From assembly GCF_020782875.1 (NCBI RefSeq), contig NZ_JAJGBN010000002.1, positions 620,001 to 684,000 of the forward strand: a stretch of DNA of 64,000 bases, read 5' to 3'. This DNA is from Allomuricauda sp. M10 (GTDB lineage: Bacteria; Bacteroidota; Bacteroidia; Flavobacteriales; Flavobacteriaceae). Below, piece by piece: positions 46,601 to 53,508 of this stretch. Position numbers and translations under genes: made by a program. The notes below the pieces were generated by a model that was given only the letters and a program-made list of their open reading frames with translations, was not told the DNA's origin and made no database searches. The first letter of the stretch is position 1. Every line of letters starts with the position of its first letter.

Positions 46601-48883
46601 CAACGGCATGTTGGTGACCGTAATGTTACCGGGAGTGTTACAGATAATATCGCTAGAGTTGTATTGTGGGTCTAGCGGGTTTTTGTAAATATTGAAATAG
46701 AACCTCGTGAAACATCCATTTTGATAGTTGATCACCAAGCGGTATTGTCCTGAATTGGAGGCCAAAAAGTCGTTTCCGGTATCAACGGTGTTCCAGGTAC
46801 AGCTTGCATTGGTGTTGGAGCAACCATCGGTAACCGCAGCACAGCTGGCTTCGTCCAATTGTTGCCAAACGATGCTGGTGGCATCTGGAATGTTGATTTG
46901 AAGCAACTCGGTATCGTTCAAACCACAAAGGAAGATTTCTGGGGTTTCGCTACCGTCATTTGGACACACGATCACATCCCCATCAATAGTGTTGGAGGTG
47001 TCATTGATCAATGCCGTAATGGGGTTGGATTGTACCGAACCGAACAGGGTAACCACAATGGTCTCCTCAAAATCTTTACATGGGTCGGCAACCTGTTTGT
47101 CAACGATATAGGTTCCGACTTCGGTAACCAACATGGTACTTGGGTCATTGTCAGAATCGGCATCGGTAATCACGGTATCTGTGCCAACATCAATTTGGCC
47201 GTTTCCGTTTTCGTCCCTGTACCAAATGTAATTATCAAAATTGTCTCCGGCATCCAACAATACATTGTCACCACAAAGTTGCACTGTTCTGCTGAAGTTA
47301 CAGGCACTTAGGTCATCCAACAAAAAGTTGGTGGCGCCTGGCGTACCAAATCCACAACCATCAAAGTCGGAAACACTGGGGTCGTCCGTAATCTGGGCAG
47401 TATTGATAGCTCCTTGATAGGTGGAATACGCCAAGTTTTGGATGATATCCGTACAGGCATCAATAAAGTCGAAACAGTTTTCTGCCACTTGCACACGCAT
47501 ACGAATGGTAGCGGCAGGATCACCCTCCTCAACAATGCTGTTCGGAATGGTAAATACAATGGTCCGGGTAGATGGATCATAAGTATAGGTGACACCGGCA
47601 GGCATGGTAATACTGGACTCATCCAAAGTTACGTTGATGGGCAGTACGTCCCTGATGGTATAATTGATGGCGTCATCATTACCCACGTTCTGGAATCGAA
47701 GCACATAGTCCAAATATTGGCCCAAATGAACCCCTTGTCCGGTAATGTCGTTACCCCCAATGTCCTCTACGGTTTTGGCCAAGTTCATCAAAGGTTCAAT
47801 AATCTCCACATCCAAAGAGGTGAAGAAAATATCATATTTATCTTGGGTTGAAGATGCCCGTAGTGTTGCTCCCGTCTCGTCGTTCGGGATTACCGTTTGG
47901 TTGGGGTTGGGAATGGTAAACAGGTCCACGTCCCATCCCAAAGTGTTGGTACTGTTTGGGTTACGGGTGGTTACGATGGAACCTTCGTTGGTAATGTTAC
48001 TGTTAAAAAAGTTGTTGGATGGATTGACCGTGTTGGACAATGTAGTAAAGGAACCATTGCTGTTGGCCCTAATGGCTAATTGGTCACCAGTAATACGGTT
48101 GTCCCCTTCCAAGGCGGCAACACCCAATTTGGCGTTTACCGGAAATGGGGCTGGCAATGTTGTGAACCCGCTAAAGGGGATATCTACAGTCTGTCCGGAT
48201 TTGATACCGGCATACCCGTCAAAAGTAGTGATATATTTACCTGGAAATGTGGGGTTTTCATATACTACCACCAAGGACCAACCCCCAGAGATACCTCCGG
48301 TAATGCTGCTGCCGGAACTGGCACGTACGTTGGCCACAAAATATTCTCCATCAGGATTAGGAAGTGCTGTTAATAAAGAAGTTACATCCTTATAACAGGC
48401 ATAGGGGCTGTAACTGCCAAAATCGGAATCGTTGTATCCATCAAACAGGATTTCATCCGCAGTAAGGTTTACATAAGAACCGCCCGGAACTTGGAATTTT
48501 ACTTGGTTGAAATCACTTCGGTTAGTTTCTTTATAAACGGCTGACCAATACAGTCCGGCATATCGGATCAATGAACAATCTGAATCGGGAACCGTTAATG
48601 TGGCGCTACTCGAACTAAAAGTAGTGGGGTCACTATCAACATCAATATATTGCATGTTGAGGTTATCATTGTAGGACGAGTTGCTCCCTGTAGAGTTGTA
48701 TGGGTCTTCGGGATCACTACTATTCGTATCCCGGTTCACTATATTGTTGGCAATAAAGGTAAGATCACCCTTAAGTCTGTTTTCATAACGGACTTCAAAG
48801 TTGTTCTTTACCTGAGCCTCACCCGTAACATAAAACAAGAGAATACAGGCGGCAATGCCCCATCTGAGTAGAGATTGTTTCAT
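34673..48883 (-). CDS. sprB: SprB-like giant gliding/surface adhesin
   Basis: A 4736-residue secreted protein. After a signal peptide (MKQSLLRWGIAACILLFYVTG) comes an N-terminal globular part (about 25-350), a DUF11-like domain (about 355-490, LDYVLRFQNVGNDDAINYTI), and from about residue 810 a long array of SprB-type repeats. I estimate about forty units of 80-95 residues, with patterns such as GGTAPYQYSIDG...TYSITLRDANGC and usually two cysteines each. A non-repeat insert of about 200 residues lies at 1815-2012. The last 85 residues are a type B C-terminal sorting domain (FTPDGDGLNDSW, IKIYDRYGRVV, PTGDYWYVVKLKGD). SprB moves along the cell surface during gliding (established in F. johnsoniae, where it is 6497 residues). 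The smaller size is within family variation. Confidence 0.95.
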   Translation of the reverse strand: MKQSLLRWGIAACILLFYVTGEAQVKNNFEVRYENRLKGDLTFIANNIVNRDTNSSDPEDPYNSTGSNSSYNDNLNMQYIDVDSDPTTFSSSSATLTVPDSDCSLIRYAGLYWSAVYKETNRSDFNQVKFQVPGGSYVNLTADEILFDGYNDSDFGSYSPYACYKDVTSLLTALPNPDGEYFVANVRASSGSSITGGISGGWSLVVVYENPTFPGKYITTFDGYAGIKSGQTVDIPFSGFTTLPAPFPVNAKLGVAALEGDNRITGDQLAIRANSNGSFTTLSNTVNPSNNFFNSNITNEGSIVTTRNPNSTNTLGWDVDLFTIPNPNQTVIPNDETGATLRASSTQDKYDIFFTSLDVEIIEPLMNLAKTVEDIGGNDITGQGVHLGQYLDYVLRFQNVGNDDAINYTIRDVLPINVTLDESSITMPAGVTYTYDPSTRTIVFTIPNSIVEEGDPAATIRMRVQVAENCFDFIDACTDIIQNLAYSTYQGAINTAQITDDPSVSDFDGCGFGTPGATNFLLDDLSACNFSRTVQLCGDNVLLDAGDNFDNYIWYRDENGNGQIDVGTDTVITDADSDNDPSTMLVTEVGTYIVDKQVADPCKDFEETIVVTLFGSVQSNPITALINDTSNTIDGDVIVCPNDGSETPEIFLCGLNDTELLQINIPDATSIVWQQLDEASCAAVTDGCSNTNASCTWNTVDTGNDFLASNSGQYRLVINYQNGCFTRFYFNIYKNPLDPQYNSSDIICNTPGNITVTNMPLTYEFQLRNQTTGAILFPYQTSPSFDIANNGAYMVEMRQQGVTDGCVFVLDNIGILERDFQVDVTSKDTDCNGLGEISISVLNVEPQYYYEVSLGGTVVDTYGPSTDNNYTFENLADGVYDISVSTDDGCAYTQQITINDLTDLELTARVSQHITCKEGNILMESTGGKTPHTYAIWSYVDDGGNTIISYPNVTSVPASAFQTSQIFDIYDPGQYTFIVVDRNNCYDISNTVTIEFRPAADFNATSTTDVLCYGDTTGTITFNLLNSNGYQLTYYLFDATGFDENNYNYANALATNASGNFPGLASGDYVVVINQRKGSASCDYFEYHTISAPSFSLDADAVLVQGYTCLQDGIIEAQNVVGGTAPYQYSIDGVTFGASPTFSNLTDGTYSITLRDANGCTFVTNSITIDPLDPPTDLSFSATNPICPTFVSDVTVTPTGGTPGLVYEIISPAGSAVNNGNNATFAGLSPDTYMFRVTDANGCSYDESFTIDPVTEISVVGQLIGNITCFGASDGELLYTVAGFNTDYDYTITGPANFSGSAQTNGTISLTGLVEGTYTITVTDNFTTCTDTADVTIAAPPAAITAPVTVNQPTCVANGDASIVASGGWGSYTYEITNAPAGYVLTGPQSNGLYANLNIGGTYTFTVTDANGCVFTDTFDIIQAVAPVLAIVPNDICFDDAVGLTLTANVTSGGDGNYEYSLNGGPYGTSNVFTGLGAGTYTISVRDGNDCFDSETITIDPELSVVASAPNITACTTDTDVTITAAGGDGNYVYAVVANGVAPTAGDFSTTNPVSVTGAGDYDVYVRDNGGASGYCEATYDITITQDPPLVISVVDTGILCSGESQAQITITASGGEAPYTYSINNGATYQTSNTFVNQPAGSYNIRVRDANNCVVNQIYTITEPLTLSASAAVTALAECYPGMGAEVRITNAIGGTAPYEYSFNGGSTYGASSIGYLLPGTHTLYIRDANLCSYPMTVTIDPEPTPPTATTSIDYECDGDGTITVTPSSTDFDYTYEIDGNPNTPNTSNIFTDVAVGSHTITVNYTSNIAPTPSVLLLETFGTGPNTSIPEVDPAYCYEPQNGAVNSCGWGIDTHIQDGEYSVTQTIVNPYGTWLSPNDHSGLANGRFLAMNVGGAVGPNGIIYAKRNIEVVPNRDITISLWAFNLLRNGTGGADPDIDIQLVDGGGTVIASTTTGNVPKNNGANDWQNYTVTLNPGANTNLDIVIRTNSAVTGGNDIAIDDIEAFQTPEVCTESLTLNVTVEDGHAFDAAITNFTNLTCNGAADGSITFEAENFDPAIGFTYQVDGGAVSAAQFASPITVNGLAAGNHSITIVDLRDPACSVVLNQTLTEPAVLDVTASITTQLTCTNGGAVITAAATGGTPTYQYQLEDGVGGILVAFQSSTVFNGLTAGDYVVRARDTNLCEDVTTVMTVVAPTPIVFTTTPTACYSGNNDGSIQVDVTSGNGNYQFSLNGGPWMTPTPSTGTSFTYGNLTAGTYTIDVRDQYGCLGVQQNVTIVDALVAQVQVVDISTCADGSISVTASGGSPTLQYAFVLTGGDPTGLFTTSNVYSVTTGNDGTYDVYVRDNSATAPYCEYMETVTVNPGVPLTMTVTPTDPQCHDGTGSILVNITSGLAPYTIQIIDLDNGGASNQTNTNVLASTRTYYNLMPGNYTINVTDAAGCTITDTQTINNPDELTGVVAGITPATCTGDPNDFGFGFSGYPTTLGTIEFSADGGTTWIGDNSNPGVSDQFTGYNSGDTVYPSMRTVDGLGNTLCQTDLPPFIIPYPLDDLDITISALVVNCNELQVTVQGSEGSPGYDYAYSDDPANFNPATATWNAGGSVDNLGNPVTAGHGMYQWTGLVPGRTYVFYVRDSGGCVRQSNVNVNDLITVPLEITSTITPSCFGLSNGSITYTVTDNQAPFETQFRWNFYDMSSGSPVLVSSSGIVPYSSPQDITLTGLPAGNYYIEVIEVDGSNVDSCVGATENELLIELDPLTGTPVVLQNITCDAPGLIQIQNPLGGGGIYTYTVTGPVGFTTITSTSDNPIEIPANSPAGNYDITMEDQFGCGVNLGTVPLTLTPNPTIDSVVIDNCSTPISVTINATSAAAQIFYSLDGGATYVDNGGVFNNVAPGTYNVAILDSNGCMDTDTITVHAPLEFTAIQTVALDCEPGSAANAEIEITVIAGSGNYEYMIDGPGTNDQVRSVLPSNPFTWTGAAAAGSYNVIVFDMGTAPPNCSKTITIDVPDAPLPSFTETHMDVSCFGGSDGSITLTEIDNGINPLTYTLSPMPAGAVLNGTTFENLPAGTYSVRGVGSNSCFVDIFDIIINEPAAIVVPAPTVVEFGCTAGNNTNNATITIDTASITGGSGTYVIYEFINDAGSVVVQSGSNPVYTETNINGGSYTINVYDENGCLGTTTAVIAPFDSLDSANIAVDAVATCVTGEDITITAIGSITNSTTDPANYEFRELPSGTFQASGSFTGLSVGVHYFEVRNTVTGCILTVSHEVADPEVLDLIVVGTTNITCFGDTDGTVELNLVDGSSVTYASATSYTLYYDINNTPTNLADDVMTTGSDADGSFTITGLAAGTYYIEVTDTNPPGSACVYSESFNIAGPAAAITGATVVTDITCLGNDGEIQVTNVSGGWGGYSYYVGTTSPTGPGDYVASPSFTGLVVGTYEVWVIDSSGCSQMVDTVTLVDPTPITATLQINQENCTNLQGEIEVVGTAGGQGSNYTYQLIRNGSNVGSPQTNPIFSNLGAGSYEVLIADQWSCTTTVGPVVLTNAMTATSTVVKPIDCTVDPGGQITINVSGGSSNLTFDVVYPDGFTTASNATGVFTGLIQPGVYTFTVTDNDTATPCTYVVTQELDDKVDPVINNVTIDDVNCFGGSDGSLTVVMDPSTVVDPLYTYELYQMSNLGTPYRFAQSSLVFDNLPADNYRVRVISSRACEDTFDVTVGQPALLTATAVATDFVCNPNNSVNTSTVTISPVGGTGPYFYSRNNVTFQSANTFAIVDTGVDQNITLYVRDSNGCTTTTSVMIPTINKFSVAVTQTTAISCANYEEILLTVTDNGDVTNTYTFELLPIGNTYGALTGTPTSTTATFEMYAPGTYTFRVTDNATGCYITTVAYTIPPYDTIDVTATATSPAMCFGDAGTLEINVTGYTGAYNYEVFMANGTTTGIVGTGNTSTNPLSITDPALVGGNYFVRVTETGYPFCAEDSNTITIMSPSSPLAFVPQEVANVTCTNDQGEILVAPTGGYAPYDIILTNTTTSQVYTVNNVNSYVFTGLSAGAYEVRVTDNGGCEMVDNSLTLTEPLPITADIDAAPIDLACYGDDSAAVWAYNVAGGEGSYVYQLNIYDATGTNIVFTTGEQGNNTFTGLAAGIYSITVSDGWNCSLETPQVTINEPTEVMASLVQVTEMTCLNDAEIRLTASGGNGSYEYSSDNISFTPMSGNSVTLTVSAGVYQFYVRDTNGCEAEISNQVSIDPIPPLTLNIDESAAFINCMGEASATIIASATGGLGNYNYELFGDAALTNLLAGPQTSGTFNMLPAGSYYVRVTSEDCVDVSPEILIVDPAPLQVDREEFTDVTCSGMNDGTITVEVSGGTGQIFYAISPNLNQFDSENTFTDLAPGIYDVIAQDVNGCFITFQFEITQPEPVQAEAVNIMHEVCYNSADGSFELQVTGGTAPYETALNSNADADFVQDQFLFQNLTAGTHVVFIRDAQGCETNVFVEIEPGVNLAATVTPMYECTGNIPDNYLNIVFQDPSVSADVLYALDSTDPADMQLTADYRNMTPGDHYLTIAHANGCMITYDFTIEGYEPLTLVLENNVINQISAVANGGVEEYTFYFNDHNNGSDNIFYINRTDTYTVTVIDQNGCEVQAEIFMEFIDVEFPSFFTPDGDGLNDSWLPEHLEGFPNALIKIYDRYGRVVEEMTRDSQGWDGDYDGKPLPTGDYWYVVKLKGDLDDREFVGHFTLYRQ

Positions 48884-48894
48884 AGGTTTGGTTG

Positions 48895-50976
48895 CTATGC
48901 GGTTGTGTTTGGTTTAACTCGCATGATCCACATGTCGTCATCATACGAGGCGTTTAGTTTGGAGTAGTAAGAGGTTAGGGCGTTGCCCCAAGTTTCATGT
49001 TTCTTGAGGTATACATATCGTAGACCGTCATTAGGATTAACAAAATAGCTTGCATTTAATCCTCTGGCATTCAGTTCTTTTACAAAGTATCTGGCATTGG
49101 ATGAGCTTTCAAAAACACTGGCGATAATGTAAAAGCCGGAAGGAAGCCCATCAATGGAGGCCGTCTTCACGGACATATTCATTTTTCCATGGCCCAATAC
49201 GGCATTGGCCACATTTTTGGACAATACGGAATTATCATATTTTGAGCCGGCATTGTTGGCAACTGCGGTATTCAATCCACCGATGGTTGCATCGGTTCCG
49301 CCATTTACGTTCATGATCCAGGCATCACCTTGGTACTTACCGTCCATTTTGGTGTGGTAGGCGTTCAATGCCTCTTTTTTGTTCCCAAAATCACCAATAT
49401 ACACGTAGTTAAGCCCGTTCTTTGGATTTTGGAAGTAATCCGCATCTAAACCTTGGGCCCGTAGTTCTTCTACAAACTGATCTACATTTTTGGGATCCTT
49501 GAACACATTGGCGATCAAATAATGGCCGCTTTCTACATTGGGAACACTGTGTGCCTTAAAGTAGGCGTTGTTGGTTTTGGGCGCGGTGGTCCTGAATGTA
49601 TTATCCTTGTTTACAGGAGTTTGCGCCAAACGGGCATCATTTTTATTCTCATTGATCTTGATGACTTTTTTGGTTGAGGTGCTGTTGCTCAAACCATGGT
49701 TGGCCAATGGTTGGGTTTTTCTGGAGACTACATCAGCAGTATCCATATTGGCAAAATAGACCTCTTTGGCTTTCTCCTCAAGCTCTGGGTTTTGGCCGCG
49801 GGTCTCACGCTGTACCATCTTCATGACGGTTTCGAAACGCCTTTCAAGATCCTGTTTTCTATTGCTTTCGATGGAATCTTGACGCATCAACAATTCATCC
49901 AAAATGGCATCGTTTTCGGCCAGTTTGTCCTTTAGTTGTGCAATTTCAAGATCCTTATCAGTAATATTTAGACTGTCTTGGGGAACACTTTCTTCATTGG
50001 AAACCAAATCCTCGTTTTCATCTTCAAACATCACACGATCTTCGGTCAAGTTGGGGGTAAATGAGTATGCGAGTGAAATTTCATGGGTTACCCCAAAGTT
50101 TTCAAATTCGTTGCTCAATCCTTTTTCAACCGTATAACCCAATGAAATGTTCTTGGTCAGGTTAAAACCAAGCCCGGCAGAGGCTCCATAGTAATCGTCA
50201 TAACCTCCTTGAACCCAACCCAATTTTGGAAGGTCAAGAATAAGGTTTCCGCCAAGTACCAGGTTTTGGTCCCCCACTTTTCTCACCCTTGCCAAAGGCA
50301 TCAACCGGGCGCGTTCCATAATACCCGCACCATTTTTAAACTGATGGGTATATTGTAGGTGACCTGAGTAGGTTTTATCGGCGAATTCAGTTACCGATTC
50401 GCTATTTTTCAGGTTGTAATCAAATAGGTTTTCAGCAAATCCACCAATATCAAAGTTCCCGAAAGAAAAGTTGAAACCAGGCTGGAATGTTACCAATGAA
50501 CTTCCTTCAAGCGTACTTAGGTAAGGATCCACATCAACAGAATTGATACGGTCTTGGTTAAGTGCACTTTGGTAGTAACTCACGTTGGCACCAAAGGTGA
50601 AGGTGCTCTTAGGGCTCAAACGTACCCCATAAGCATAGTTGGCATGCACACCAAAATTGTTGAAAACCCCCTCCCTATTGGTAAAAAGGCTTACCCCTAC
50701 ACCGCTTCTATCACTAACCCTACCACTGTAGCTCAAGAAGTACACTTGGTTGTTATCATCAAAAGATACCGATTGGTTCCTGTGGAACAAATTGATATAG
50801 GATTTGTCCTCACGCACCGTAGAAAACGTTGGGTTGATCAAGAACCTGTTGAATTTCAACAAGTTTTGAGATGGAACGTTATAGGGTACATACGGATCCT
50901 CTTCCTGTCCGCGAACTCCGGAGAAGACAAGTAGCAAGATGAATGTTAGTAGTAGTAGAGGTTTTTGGGTTTGCAT
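48895..50976 (-). CDS. sprD: SprD-like protein: PorP/SprF barrel with two SPOR-like C-terminal repeats
   Basis: A 693-residue protein with signal peptide (MQTQKPLLLLTFILLLVFSG). Residues 30-310 are a PorP/SprF-type barrel (FLINPTFSTVREDKSYINLF, GVGVSLFTNREGVFNN). A coiled coil follows (about 330-385, KDLEIAQLKDKLAENDAILD). The C-terminus has two related repeats: GHYLIANVFKDPKNVDQFVE...GLNYVYIGDF (about 480-560) and GFYIIASVFESSSNARYFVK...GLRYVYLKKH (about 610-690), which look like SPOR domains that could bind denuded peptidoglycan. SprD is required for normal SprB localisation and gliding on some surfaces in F. johnsoniae. It lies 11 bp before sprB and 6 bp after sprC. Confidence 0.85.
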   Translation of the reverse strand: MQTQKPLLLLTFILLLVFSGVRGQEEDPYVPYNVPSQNLLKFNRFLINPTFSTVREDKSYINLFHRNQSVSFDDNNQVYFLSYSGRVSDRSGVGVSLFTNREGVFNNFGVHANYAYGVRLSPKSTFTFGANVSYYQSALNQDRINSVDVDPYLSTLEGSSLVTFQPGFNFSFGNFDIGGFAENLFDYNLKNSESVTEFADKTYSGHLQYTHQFKNGAGIMERARLMPLARVRKVGDQNLVLGGNLILDLPKLGWVQGGYDDYYGASAGLGFNLTKNISLGYTVEKGLSNEFENFGVTHEISLAYSFTPNLTEDRVMFEDENEDLVSNEESVPQDSLNITDKDLEIAQLKDKLAENDAILDELLMRQDSIESNRKQDLERRFETVMKMVQRETRGQNPELEEKAKEVYFANMDTADVVSRKTQPLANHGLSNSTSTKKVIKINENKNDARLAQTPVNKDNTFRTTAPKTNNAYFKAHSVPNVESGHYLIANVFKDPKNVDQFVEELRAQGLDADYFQNPKNGLNYVYIGDFGNKKEALNAYHTKMDGKYQGDAWIMNVNGGTDATIGGLNTAVANNAGSKYDNSVLSKNVANAVLGHGKMNMSVKTASIDGLPSGFYIIASVFESSSNARYFVKELNARGLNASYFVNPNDGLRYVYLKKHETWGNALTSYYSKLNASYDDDMWIMRVKPNTTA

Positions 50977-50982
50977 TGCTGT

Positions 50983-53244
50983 TTATTTGATAACAGTGAT
51001 GGTTCCTTGTTTCAGGCTTTTTCCACCACGTGTGATCTTATAGTAAAAGATCATACTCTGTTTGTTGAACGTTGTGGTGGACTGTGGCCAGTTGTTCTCA
51101 TAGCCTGCTTGGCTAAATACCTGTTCTCCCCTTTCGTTGAAAATGGTAACGAGAACGTTCGGGTCTCTTGAATAGGTGTTGGGCAATACCCATAGATCGT
51201 TGATACCATCACCATTAGCGGTGATTACGTTAGGGATGGCGAACATATCTCTATAGGAAACGGTTATTACTTTGCTTACGGTACAGGTTCCAAAGCTGGC
51301 CACTAATAAGTACTGACCTTCGGTTTGGAAACCATAATAATTATCTGTTGATATCAGGTTGTTACCAGCATCATACCATTCATAGGAATCGGCACCACTT
51401 GCGGTGATAGTTCCCGTTTCCCCTTCAATGATGACAAGGTCACTGGATTTATCCAAAACCAACAAGGAAGCATCAAACGGAGTGATGGTCACTTGATTGG
51501 ATATTATAGGACAATCATTGCTGGTGATAACCAATTGATAAACGCCAGGTTGACCAACTGTTAAACTCGTTGATGAACTGTCTACAACGGCGCCATCCTT
51601 TTTCCAGGTAAAGGTTTCGCTGCTTAGATCAATGGAGCTTTCCAATACAATGGCATCTCCTCCATCACAGTAAACCGTTCCGTTTGAAGTGATGACAAGG
51701 CTTTGGTTCGACGCCAATTTTAGGTCTAGATTGTTAGAAACCGCATTGAAGGCATCAATGGTTCCAGTTAATTGGTAGGTTCCATTTTTGGTCTGATCGG
51801 AAACGGTGATAGTCTTGGCAGTTTCGCCGCTGATATTGGCTCCGTTCCATTTCCATTGATAGGTAAATGAAGCTTGTAGATCCGCGGTAACATTCGTTTT
51901 GGCACCGTTGTCACTTACCGCATTGATAGTGGTAAGGCTTAGGGTAGCATCCGTATTTTCACAAGAAGTATAAGTTCCCACAAAATCCACTACAAACTCA
52001 AAGGAATCCGGGGATACAATGGTTGTAATGGCAGATGATTTTGGAGCGGAGGAACAAGGTCCGCCGTTTTCGGTCACTTCTGCATAATATTCTCCGATGG
52101 CGTTTACTACAACCGAGCTGTTGGTTGCTCCAGAAATCGCGACACCATCCTTATACCACTGATAGGTAGGTGATGATGCGGTGGAAGAAACGGATAATGT
52201 TTTGGATTGTGAAGGTAACAACACAATGTTCTCGGCATTTTGAAGGGTCACTTCAAAATCGCCGGCACTGGTTACAGTTACCGCAGCTGATTTTTCAATA
52301 CAAACTCCAGTACCACTAATTTCTACGGCATAAGAGCCTTCAAACCCAGCGGTGTTGGCATTTACGGTATAGGAACTTCCTTCAACGGTTGGTCCGCTAA
52401 CCACAACATTATCTTTGTACCAAGTATATTTATAGCCCATTCCTGTAATGTTGGCTTGCAACATTTGGGAATCTCCAGGACAAATCTGAATGGCGCTACT
52501 GCCTGTAATGGCAATTCCCGCACTTGTTCCGGTTGTAATTTCTATGGTATTGGACAACGTATTGGCAGAACCTGAACAAACAGAACCGTAATCCAGTTCC
52601 ACATAGTACATGCCGGGATCGGAAACGGTGATGCTTTCCGACTTTTCGGCCAATAGGGTGCCGCTACGGTACCAGTTGTACAAATAGGAACTAGCATTAG
52701 GAATGTTGTGTGGTTTAAGGGTTACTGAACCACCACCACAAAGTGAAATCTGTCCTCCAGCCGGAATTGAACCACTTCCATTTTCGCTGATCAACAACGG
52801 GGAATTGTAGTCAATATAGTACATGGAGAACGCATCGGAAGCCGGACTTGTCTTGGCGGGATACGTACTTCTTACCCTAAACTTGAAATTTTCGCCCCTA
52901 ATTTCTGTTGGTAGGGCAAATTGGAACTCAAAGTCGAAAGTAGTGTTCTTATCGCTTACCCGTGCCAACTCAACAGGGTTGCTGAAGTAGCCGTTGGCAT
53001 CAGAAAGCTCTAGGATAAATTCGTTGTTGGAAGCCACCAATGGTGGGTTCCAGGTAAAGTTCACAAAATACTCATTGAAGCTGGCGGAGGCACATGCGGC
53101 CGTCCAAGCTGAGTTACCCGCTAGGTTTGGGTTATCCGCAGCAGTAGGTTTGTTCAGCACTTGGGCCTTTGCACCAGTTCCCAATAGGAGCAAAAAGGCC
53201 AAGGCCAAAAACGGAATACCATAGGTTGAACTTCTTTTTTTCAT
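50983..53244 (-). CDS. sprC: SprC-like secreted gliding motility protein with T9SS sorting domain
   Basis: A 753-residue exported protein. The ATG at 53244 is used rather than the GTG one codon earlier, giving MKKRSSTYGIPFLALAF, a signal peptide. The body is a series of Ig-like beta domains, each with a YxWYKDG-type strand (YKYTWYKDNVVVSG, TYQWYKDGVAISG, TFTWKKDGAVVD). The C-terminal 85 residues carry a type B sorting signal (IPNVITANGDGINDLWV, VTIFNERGEQVF). In F. johnsoniae sprC heads the sprC-sprD-sprB-sprF operon and supports SprB function. The same order here, with 6-19 bp gaps, supports the name. Confidence 0.88.
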   Translation of the reverse strand: MKKRSSTYGIPFLALAFLLLLGTGAKAQVLNKPTAADNPNLAGNSAWTAACASASFNEYFVNFTWNPPLVASNNEFILELSDANGYFSNPVELARVSDKNTTFDFEFQFALPTEIRGENFKFRVRSTYPAKTSPASDAFSMYYIDYNSPLLISENGSGSIPAGGQISLCGGGSVTLKPHNIPNASSYLYNWYRSGTLLAEKSESITVSDPGMYYVELDYGSVCSGSANTLSNTIEITTGTSAGIAITGSSAIQICPGDSQMLQANITGMGYKYTWYKDNVVVSGPTVEGSSYTVNANTAGFEGSYAVEISGTGVCIEKSAAVTVTSAGDFEVTLQNAENIVLLPSQSKTLSVSSTASSPTYQWYKDGVAISGATNSSVVVNAIGEYYAEVTENGGPCSSAPKSSAITTIVSPDSFEFVVDFVGTYTSCENTDATLSLTTINAVSDNGAKTNVTADLQASFTYQWKWNGANISGETAKTITVSDQTKNGTYQLTGTIDAFNAVSNNLDLKLASNQSLVITSNGTVYCDGGDAIVLESSIDLSSETFTWKKDGAVVDSSSTSLTVGQPGVYQLVITSNDCPIISNQVTITPFDASLLVLDKSSDLVIIEGETGTITASGADSYEWYDAGNNLISTDNYYGFQTEGQYLLVASFGTCTVSKVITVSYRDMFAIPNVITANGDGINDLWVLPNTYSRDPNVLVTIFNERGEQVFSQAGYENNWPQSTTTFNKQSMIFYYKITRGGKSLKQGTITVIK

Positions 53245-53508
53245 CACCGTTAGTTTTTAAGAGGTTATGGGCAATAATGCCCTGTTAGTTTGTGCCCCTT
53301 AATGTGTTTGTTCTTCGCAACGGTTCTCAGGCGTTACGATTCCATATAGTATTCCAATAACAAATATGTTCCGAATTTCGTCGAACGGAAAGATATTGTT
53401 GTGGGTGACGCCAAAAGTGTTGTGAAATGGCGTACTTTGTATAGACTATAGCACAAATAATAGCGTTGAACAGTTGATTTTGCTACATTTGCGCTTCAAA
53501 TTTTGAAT
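53245..53508. promoter_or_regulatory. 264-bp divergent region, spr operon and glnS promoters
   Basis: The spr operon (minus) and glnS (plus) diverge here. TACATTTG at 53484-53491 is an exact TAnnTTTG element 17 bp before the glnS ATG. No clear element was found for sprC. GGGCAATAATGCCC (53270-53283) is a small hairpin close to the sprC start and could lie in its leader. Confidence 0.5.
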
